A DNA stretch of 64,000 nucleotides from Coprinopsis marcescibilis (Eukaryota; Basidiomycota; Agaricomycetes; Agaricales; Psathyrellaceae). This document shows positions 56,592-64,000 of this stretch, in pieces (the first letter of the stretch is position 1; every line of letters starts with the position of its first letter). Below the pieces are notes generated by a model, which saw nothing but the letters and a program-made list of their open reading frames with translations, did no database searches and had not been told where the DNA came from. The position numbers and the translations under genes are program-made. The stretch is from positions 134,055-198,054 of the forward strand of contig ML210190.1 of NCBI GenBank assembly GCA_004369085.1, written 5' to 3'.

Positions 56592-59500
56592 ATCTCACGG
56601 ATACATCAGAAAAAGATACCAATAATGCACCACAGGCTGACCTTCAATTTTTGCAAGAGGTGGCCAGGTATCAACCGACCAACAGCAAACCTTCTTGTAA
56701 GTGACGACATGCCTGTTCTACGACGCCCTTGACGTGACATTTCATCAGATACGGACGCACAGAGGGAGGAAGCGCTACGAAGCCTAGCAGCTCCAACAGC
56801 ACTCCCTTGGGACCCCTTACGAACTTGCCTCGAAGGGACTCGACAGCAGTGTATTGAAGAAATATCCTCATGGCTTACAACTCGTGATGGCGCTGCTCCG
56901 AGCGCAGAAATATTGATGATCGCAGATATCGGAGGAAGTGGGAAATCGGCTGTTTTGCATTCAGTTTGCCAGAAGGCGCACGAGCAAGGTCATCTCCTCG
57001 CAAGTTTCTTCTTTGCAGCCTCGGACAGACAGTCTACCTCTGCCAACTTGATAGCTGGGATCCTTGAGGGCATTTGCAACCTCGACGGGCAAGTCCAGCG
57101 CAGAATCGCCGAGTTAATTATTGAAGACACGACTCTAACCGACTCCGCAAGCATCATCCGTCAATTCGAGGGCCTCATCCTTCCAATATGCTCGATCCTA
57201 CCCACGGACAGGCAGTTTGTCATTGCCATCGACGCTCTGGACGAAGCCCTTTTGGCGAACGACCACATTATTATAAATGTTCTGCGCGACTATATTCCAC
57301 GTCTCCCTCCATCATTTCGGATCCTCCTCACCACTCGCCCTGAACGGCGCATCATGGTAGAATTAACCAGTCAACCCCACGTCCATCGTTTCCTGCATCC
57401 CCTCGCTGGGGCCTCCAGCTTGAAGGACGTCGAAACGTTCATTCGGCATAGGCTCTCCAATACTTTGATCCCAGATTCGCTACTGGAACAATTCGTTGCC
57501 AAAACAGAGGGTCTTTTCTTTTGCGCATCAAGTGTCCTCGACCAGGTCCACGACGCGGTTGATCCCGTTTCCGCACTCGAGGACATTCTCCTTGGGCCAG
57601 GATTCCAATCGAAGTGCGAAGTACTGCCCTCAAAGAGCCCACCCAACACGTCACGACCACGAATTTACCGGAGAAGCAAGTGGACAGACCCAATGACCAT
57701 GGAGGCTAGTACCACAATCCCAATCCTACTGGAAGCGACCAGACTGTGGCGGGACCTGGAACGGAAGCATCCAGGAAACTACCAACATGACGTCGCCTCA
57801 TCCGCTCAAGAGTGCGCCACCTACTTGATGGGTGCAGGAAGACACTCAGAGGCGCTCACATTCTCTCGAGAGGCTGTGCGCAAATATCGCAGTCTATCAA
57901 TCTCGGAACCCGACAAATATGACGTGGAATTCGCTGCCGCGCTTTATACCTTGGCTCAGATCTATGGTTTCTCCAACAGCTGGTCCTTAACGACTATTGA
58001 AGAGGCGATCGCAATTCGGCGTAGGTTGGCGGAGAAGGACCCGGTTACCTTTGATCCCGACCTGGCGTCATCCCTATACGAATATACCAGCTATCTGACT
58101 CATTTCCACCGCGGTGCAGATGCGGTCGCGCCCGCACAGGAAGCTCTTGAAATATATCGTCGACTTGCGACTGTGGAACCCGCCAAATACGAAATAAAAC
58201 TCGCGCAGGCTCTCGTCGAGTTGGGCTACGCCCTGAACGCGTGTCAGCGCTCGCAGGAAGCCATAGTCATCACCAGGGAAGCCACTGACATGTGGCGTCG
58301 TATCGTCGCCGAAGACCGGAGCCCTCTCAATCTGCGGATTCTGGGGATCTCAATCAACAACCAAGCTGCGTTTCTTGTCAGTCTTGGAGATAAAGGTGCC
58401 GTCATACCAGGAGAAGAGGCAGTCAGCCTACGTCGGGAGTTGGTGAAGATGGGGCCTAAGAAGGATGCGAAGGATGAGAAGGATCTGGCGACGAGTATGC
58501 AAAACCTATGCGCCTGCTTTGTCTTGTGCGGACGATACGAAGATGCCATATCTTTAATCCAGGAGACAATCGAAATCCGACGTCGACTTCACGAAACGGA
58601 CTGGACTATGATCGGAGATCTCGCCTTCTCGGTCAGTAGCCATGCACAGTATCTTACTGACAAGGGAAGCCACGATGAGGCCATCGTCATACGGCAGGAA
58701 GAGATTGACTTCCACCGCAAATTGGCGGAAGAAGATCCCGCAAGATACGACGACAGTCTCGCTCGAACGCTTGCCAACCTAGGTCACAACCTGAACTCTT
58801 GCGGCAGGACGGCCGAAGCAATGCCACTCACTACGGAGGCGATTGAAGTCAGTCGACGCGCGATCGCTCGAGATCCAACCAACCTAGCATTCCAATCAAC
58901 GTTGGCGTGGTCCCTCAATAACTACGGAGTCTACCTTGCCAACCTGAAAAGAAACGGCGAAGCGACGCAGATCATCGAAGAGGCAGTCTCTATCCGTCGT
59001 CATCTTGCCATCGAAAACCCGGAGAAGTTTGAGGGTGATCTGGCCTGGTCACTTCAAGACAGAGGCTGGGTGGCATCGCTCGCTGAGCGGTACGAGGAAG
59101 CGCTTGTCTCTGTTTATGAGGCGGTCGAAATCCGGCGTCGGCTTGCAGGAACAGATCCCATCACCCATAATTCTTCCCTCTCACTATCTCTTACCAACTG
59201 CAATGTATATCTCAGCGCTGCAGGAAGGCATCAGGAAGCGTTGGCATATGGGGAAGAAGCCGTCAATATTCGCCGCCAGCTTGCGGAGGACGACCCTGGG
59301 CGCTATGAAAGCGATCTTGCGTGGTCGCTTCAGGAGCACGCATGGGGTCTCACATGTTGCGAGCGACCTCAAGACTCTCTCGTCCTCTTTGAAGAAGCAG
59401 TTGCCATTCGTCGCCGCTTACCTCCCACTGAGGCAAACAGATCAAACCTGGCATTATCGCTGATCCACTACGCTAAACAACTTGCTACATGCGACCGCCA

Positions 59501-60194
59501 GGATGAATCAATCGATCCTGGTCGAGAATCCGTTGCAATCCGTCGCCAATTGGTCGCTGAAAACCCTCAGAAGTACGAGGCTGACTTGGCGTTTGTGCTC
59601 CAAGAGTTATCATGGTGTTTTCGGGAGGGCAAAAGATTCGACGATGGTCTTCCATTAGTAACAGAAGCGCTCAAAATTCGTCGCCGCCTTTTCTCTGAAG
59701 ACCCCAAGATCGAAGGTGAACTCGCAGAATCGGTATTCGCTCTTGCCTTCGACCTCTCCAAACTAGGAAAACACGATGAGGCCCTGGAGCTTGCCCAGGA
59801 GGCCGTTACAATCTATCGCCGAATGACAAACGAACAACCTGGGAAAGACGAAATCGACGTTTCCAACTCGCTAGCTCTACATGCACGCTGCCTCAACAGC
59901 AAGAAGCGCTACGAGGAAGCCGTTAATATTGCCTTGGAGGGATTGGACGTTTATCCACATTCGGCAACCAAGGACTTAGGCGGTTTCTACGAGAGCGTTG
60001 AAGCAGCACTTCATGTTGAACACGCGGAGGGTCTTTCGCAGATTGGGAGAGGTAGAGAGGCCCATACGGCAATCCAGGTAGCCATTGGAATCTTTAGCAA
60101 ACTTATGGACTCGGAGACGACGAGGTTCAGGAGTTACTATAAAGACGAACTAGAGGCCGCAGCTCGTCTGCAAGAGCGAATCTCTGTAGATTGA
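56592..60194 (+). CDS. NACHT-TPR (NLR-like) protein, 5' end unresolved
   Basis: Two exons are certain: 56592-56696 and 56749-60194, joined by a GTAAGT donor in phase; a further upstream exon ending near 56553 (GTATGT donor) is likely, so the start is not set. The N-terminal part has WDPLRTCLEGTRQQCIEEIS, the usual lead-in to agaric NACHT domains. Walker A is ADIGGSGKSAVLH, Walker B is FVIAIDALDEA, and sensor-type FRILLTTRPERR follows. From about position 57720 to the end come about 16 or 17 TPR-like units of 41-44 residues with the pattern EAVxIRRxLAxxDPxxYExDLAxSL. No effector domain (HET, PFD-like, lipase) is visible in the sequenced N-terminus. Fungal proteins of this type are thought to act in non-self recognition or cell death control; that is inference here. 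Confidence 0.88.
57720..60100 (+). repeat. TPR-coding repeat array in the NACHT gene
   Basis: The translation repeats every 41-44 residues with EA[VI]xIRR[RQH]LA in nearly every unit, for example IRRRLAEKDP, IRRHLAIENPEKFEGDLAW and IRRQLAEDDPGRYESDLAW. The units are similar but not identical at DNA level, giving roughly 125-130 bp periodicity. Confidence 0.85.
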
Positions 60195-60774
60195 TCATAT
60201 GGCTTCATTTGGCTCGATGTATACACGGTTTCGCCTCACAAGTCACATCTCCGTGAAAATAATAATAGGTAGAGTCAGACATGGAGACCAATGTGATCAG
60301 AACAAATCCGTCACAATTAAGTTAAGCACCCTCCGTTCTATCACGGTCTTGGGATTTACCGAGCACTTCAGGACGGACTATGATTCTGCACAGCTGACCA
60401 TTTAACATGAAACTCAAACGAGTAAGTCCCGCGAAGATCGTGCGTTTCCTTATGTGTTCCCACACAAACCTCACAGCCCACACCGACCGTAAATAGCTTG
60501 ATGTCCAAGCTCGAGTACTTGCATATCTGTTTCCTCTTTCGCATATGCACCCAGACAACAATATGACTCTCATCGACGAGGATGCGGCTGTACCTTATTT
60601 TGGACCAAAGTTCAAGCTCAAAAGAGACGAGGTCCAGGATGAGTTTTCTGATACCTTTGTGTTGCAAGCTTTGCTTCCTACATGTTCGACGCAGCCCTCT
60701 GTGATACAGAGCGAAATGAAACCAGCGATAACTCAACCTCCTCGTGCAGACAAACCCGGTTCGTCTTCCAGAAA
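60195..60774. other. Intergenic; may hold first exon of next gene
   Basis: A plus-strand frame from 60545 (MHPDNNMTLIDEDAAVPYF) could be an upstream coding exon of the next membrane gene. No other feature was seen. Confidence 0.35.
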
Positions 60775-63054
60775 ATGTATAGAGAATTAGTTGACAAGGG
60801 CTTTAGAGACCACCATGGTTGATATCTTTCTGGGCGGGGCAACAGAAATCACAGGCGGTATTTTGAATGCCTACCCCTATTTTCTGCGCCCTTTGTTCAT
60901 TGCTGAACGTAGATCTGTCCGTCTCGCTTCGGCGACGTCACGATATACTTCTGTTGCAGGCCATCTTTGTGATGACCCTGTGGCCATGGATACTGTGGGG
61001 CGTGATCTACTATTCCAACGGAATTGAGATGCCAAAAAGCACCGCAGACGCTGTTCAAAGACACCCAGACTTTACAGCATTCCTTGTATCGTTCTTCGCC
61101 AACCTTGTCTGCCTTTTGGTGGACATCTTCTTCTCGCTCGCAATCGTCCGTTTTTCGCAAGAATGGGCATACAGCAAGATCGCCTCAGACCCCAACGACC
61201 TAGAAGGAAAAGGCGAGCTCAAGCTCTCCCTTTTCCACATCAAAATCTTCAATTCGTTGCGATCCCCTGGAACTTGGGCGAAGGACGGCACAAGGAGTTC
61301 TACGTCGTCCTCTTGGTCATGTCAGTTATCTTATTCCAGCTCATACCGCCCGGAATTACCAGTTTGCTGCTCCCGGTGCCCTTCAATCGAGCCGAGATCT
61401 TGGTGGCGTCCGAGTTGGACTTTGCATCGAATGCACTTGACTGCGTCAGTTGGCTAAATCTTATTAGTAACAACAGCATTGGAAGGGCGTGCGGTTGGAA
61501 GGTGGGATGTTTTCTCAGTACTTTCTCAATCCAAAATTCAAATCACTAACCAGCTGTATCCCAGATCTACAAGAATATGACATATACAAACTGTCTTGGA
61601 CGAAATCAGCTCTCCGATGTCCTTGCAGCAGGACGCAGTAGCGTGAGCATATTGCTAGTGTCATTGTTGGGCGCCTTTTACAAACATACCATGCCAGGTG
61701 CTCTCACTAGGTCGTGAAAACAACGAAAGTCTCACTTTTACTCAGCTTGGAACAAGGGGCGGGCTGCGTATTATAGGTCCTTTGCGGGGGATCCTGCCTA
61801 TTGGCCCCGACGGCGCTCCCGCCTTTGATACCGTCCAACCAACATCAGTGCTTGCCAACCCCAATTACATGGGCGCAATTCTGGCATACAACTATACGCT
61901 TCATCTGCAAGGCCTGTCTACCAATATAAGCTGTCACTACGACGAGGAAAGCGCCGTTAGGCGCTACGAAGTTTCTCAGAACAATAAGTTCGTCGCGCAG
62001 TCCAACGGCACATGCGCAGAAGGCATGGACTTCCTCAAGGAGAAAGGAAAAATAACCTCAGTCACACCCAACTCCTGGTCCACCCTGGCATTCTGGGCCT
62101 GCAGGGCATCCTCTGCAGCTCATACCCTTCCATCGTACAATCTGTATCTGCGAGGATACAATAGCTACGTAGAGCCCATTGGCAACATCACCTGCGCCGT
62201 CAATCCGATCCTGCCTGCCATTTACCCCGTGACATACCACTCCCAGACCAAGTTGTTTACAACAAAGGAAACAGCGGCGCGGGCCTCAAACGCCCATGCT
62301 GACTTGGTTGAAAATATGCTCCTGGAACTGGGGGAAGTGGTGAGGGAGTCGCAGACGTTTAACTCGAATCTCGTCGCTGAGATTGTTACCATTCTTGGAG
62401 TCAAGTTGTTCAACTTGCCATTTCGAGGCAAGCATGATACCTTCCTCAGACTGTATGAAATGATGCTGAGTGGGATGCTTGATTATCAGGTGAGAGATCG
62501 CATCCCATCTTGAATATCCTCTATTAATAGCTCAAACCCAAACCCCTAAAACACTACTCACGTCGACCTTCTTTACGGGGAATGTAAAACAGGCCGCATA
62601 CTCTCGCTTACTGTATTCAACAGTTGAGGGGCCTCCGCAAGCTTGTATGCGCCAAGTGGATGGCGAGGTAATATACACCATTTTTGGGTGGTGGGCTGAC
62701 TCGAATCACATCGGATATCTCATGCCCCTGACCATTTTGAACATCGCTACGGCTGTCCTTATCCTCGTTTCCTTCAAGAAGACACGCCCAACAAGCATGT
62801 TTCCGCTCGACATTGTAGATCTGACCTCGCAGATCTACTTTCTCGAAGGCGACTATAACCCAGATGAGGAGAACTTCGTGAAGATTCGACATGGGGTAAA
62901 ATACTGCACATTGAGGCTCACTGAATGCCACTGATAATTTGTTCTGCAGGCTGTTGAGGAGTCCGCGCAACGTAATTCAGAGAGCTTTGCGAAAGCAAGC
63001 ATAACTAACCCGCAGATTCTGAGCCAGATCTATGGGGACGGTGATTTCAATTAG
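60775..63054 (+). pseudogene. Basidiomycete polytopic membrane protein gene with apparent frameshift
   Basis: Segments in order: RELVDKGFRDHHG, then LLLQAIFVMTLWPWILWGV, FLVSFFANLVCLLVDIFFSL, KLSLFHIKIF, FVAIPWNLGEG, FYVVLLVMSVILFQLIPPGI, DFASNALDCVSWLN, MTYTNCLGRNQLSDVLAAGR, LTFTQLGTRGGLRIIGPLRG, an outer domain with several N-glycosylation sites and cysteines, and a last helix IGYLMPLTILNIATAVLIL. Introns at 61559, 61648, 62490 and 62898 regions join in phase and the stop is 63052-63054. But between KLSLFHIKIF and FVAIPWNLGEG, near 61241-61256, the frame changes without any intron signal. The family is an agaric membrane protein with a large extracellular loop that I recognise but cannot name. 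It is called pseudogene because of the frameshift, though a sequencing error would make it intact. The first exons are uncertain. Confidence 0.6.
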
Positions 63055-63473
63055 CGCTCTAGCTGAAGATACAGCCCCAGAGCTTTCCTTCATGCATATC
63101 CTTTTTGTTTGGTCTATCTATGTCCATATGAATATGTTACTTAATCTTAATTTACTCCTCATCACTCACAGCTGTGTATGGTGAACTGTAAGCAGTAAGT
63201 ATCATGAGGTACAGCCGATAGGACATAATTGGCCAAATGAATTGGCGCACACAGCTCAACACCAACGGCCCACTGACCCAATTCATGAGCGTCTATACCG
63301 TGGGCTTACCCAGACAGTACCAAGCAGTAGAGCTTGAAGGGCATCATCGGGCGTCAGGCAACATCTACCGTGCTCACTGCTCACGGAGTGTGCATCCAAA
63401 CTCAGGAGTTACGACTATGACGTGTAAATAACAAAGTTATTATTTAGGCTGGAAATCGCGGACAGTTACATAC
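63055..63473. other. Intergenic, no gene seen
   Basis: The sequence between the membrane gene and the F-box fragment shows no recognisable coding piece, including no upstream part of the F-box copy. Confidence 0.5.
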
Positions 63474-63830
63474 GTGGTCTGTCCCAGGTCTGCCTCTTTA
63501 TTGTATGAGATATATTTCTACGTCACCATCACAACTCCCATTATTCACTGTGCCAAGAAGTTATACGATGATATGGACGATGTCTCTGGCGCCCTGAAAA
63601 CCCTTGACAACATAATGACCTCGAGGGAGAGGTTTCCAAGCCTTAGAAGCCTTCGCTGGATCATTGTCCGGGCTGTCTACCTCGACCATGTCAAGTTTAG
63701 CATCCCTGTGCATCTCAAAATCATCGAGAAAACCACTAAACGTCACATGGCCAGGATGGTTGGGGAAGGACGTTGTGAAGTCGAGTTTGTGTCGAATGTT
63801 GATAGGTCTTGGGTTTGGACTCATCAGTGA
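63474..63830 (+). pseudogene. C-terminal fragment of an F-box-like paralog
   Basis: About 105 residues match the C-terminus of the gene at 6911-8299: TTPIIHCAKKLYDDMDD against STPIIHCAKRLQDDIGK, FPSLRSLRWIIVRAVYLDHV against FPKLQTLRWCFVRDLYLDEI, and CEVEFVSNVDRSWVW against FALEFVSKVDSSWVW. The first ten or so residues of the frame have no counterpart, and no F-box or earlier leucine-rich part is present upstream. The frame is intact to its stop codon, so the truncation is not very old or the fragment was captured as an exon. Confidence 0.75.
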
Positions 63831-64000
63831 AGTCTTGTACTAGAAATATCATGTATTATGTGTTCTTACAAACCAAATGCAATCGTTTAAGTATCTATCA
63901 TGGGCTGATGGCGTCCGTGCTTCCATCTAAACACTCTTCAGCCCTTGTTGGACAAACGAAAGTATAGCGTAGACAGCGGCTATAAAATCTATCAATTAGT

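Noticed and set aside
1..64000. tRNA, rRNA, CRISPR array, intact transposon or viral element
   Set aside because: No T-loop-like box with a matching acceptor stem, no regular spaced repeats, no terminal inverted repeats with transposase, and no reverse transcriptase, integrase or capsid-like protein was seen by eye. A covariance or profile search could still find a diverged one.

Overview
The window looks like nuclear DNA of a filamentous basidiomycete, most likely an agaricomycete (mushroom-forming class). Evidence: genes are cut by many 45-75 bp GT-AG introns, coding and intergenic GC differ little, and family types are typical of that group (NACHT-TPR NLR-like protein, F-box/LRR-like paralogs, M28 aminopeptidase paralogs, lineage-specific membrane protein families). 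No rRNA, tRNA, CRISPR array or intact transposon was recognised.

Layout. 1-6.1 kb: the 3' part of an NTF2-like-domain gene, a four-helix MARVEL-like membrane protein, and on the minus strand the ribosome-assembly WD40 protein Rsa4/Notchless. 6.9-12.4 kb: an F-box-like protein and an ammonium transporter, separated by 2 kb of apparently non-coding DNA. 14.5-23.4 kb: a large protein with a disordered N-terminus and a class I methyltransferase domain, an acid-ceramidase/NAAA-like Ntn hydrolase, and a secreted M28 aminopeptidase. 25.4-36.1 kb: a short Aip3/Bud6-like protein, then a tandem family of agaric membrane proteins on the minus strand (two intact copies, one decayed copy between them) with a pirin gene embedded. 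37.9-43.4 kb: a second M28 aminopeptidase, the ER-anchored E2 enzyme Ubc6, and thymidylate kinase. 44-53 kb: a possible small membrane gene, a Dal5-type MFS transporter, an unknown ORF that abuts the stop codon of a TMEM16/anoctamin gene. 54.5-64 kb: a secreted beta-carbonic anhydrase, a large NACHT-TPR gene, a polytopic membrane gene with an apparent frameshift, and a truncated second copy of the F-box-like gene.

Conserved housekeeping genes (RSA4, UBC6, dTMP kinase, TMEM16) are interleaved with fast-evolving lineage-specific ones. Nutrient acquisition is well represented: ammonium transporter with GATA-type sites upstream, Dal5-like permease, two secreted aminopeptidases. There is no co-directional operon or classical secondary-metabolite cluster. 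The most interesting parts are the tandem membrane family with its dying copy, the NACHT-TPR gene with regular repeats, the stop/ATG abutment behind TMEM16, and the frameshifted membrane gene. Most exon models were built by hand from splice sites and reading-frame phase; where total exon length was checked for divisibility by three this is stated.
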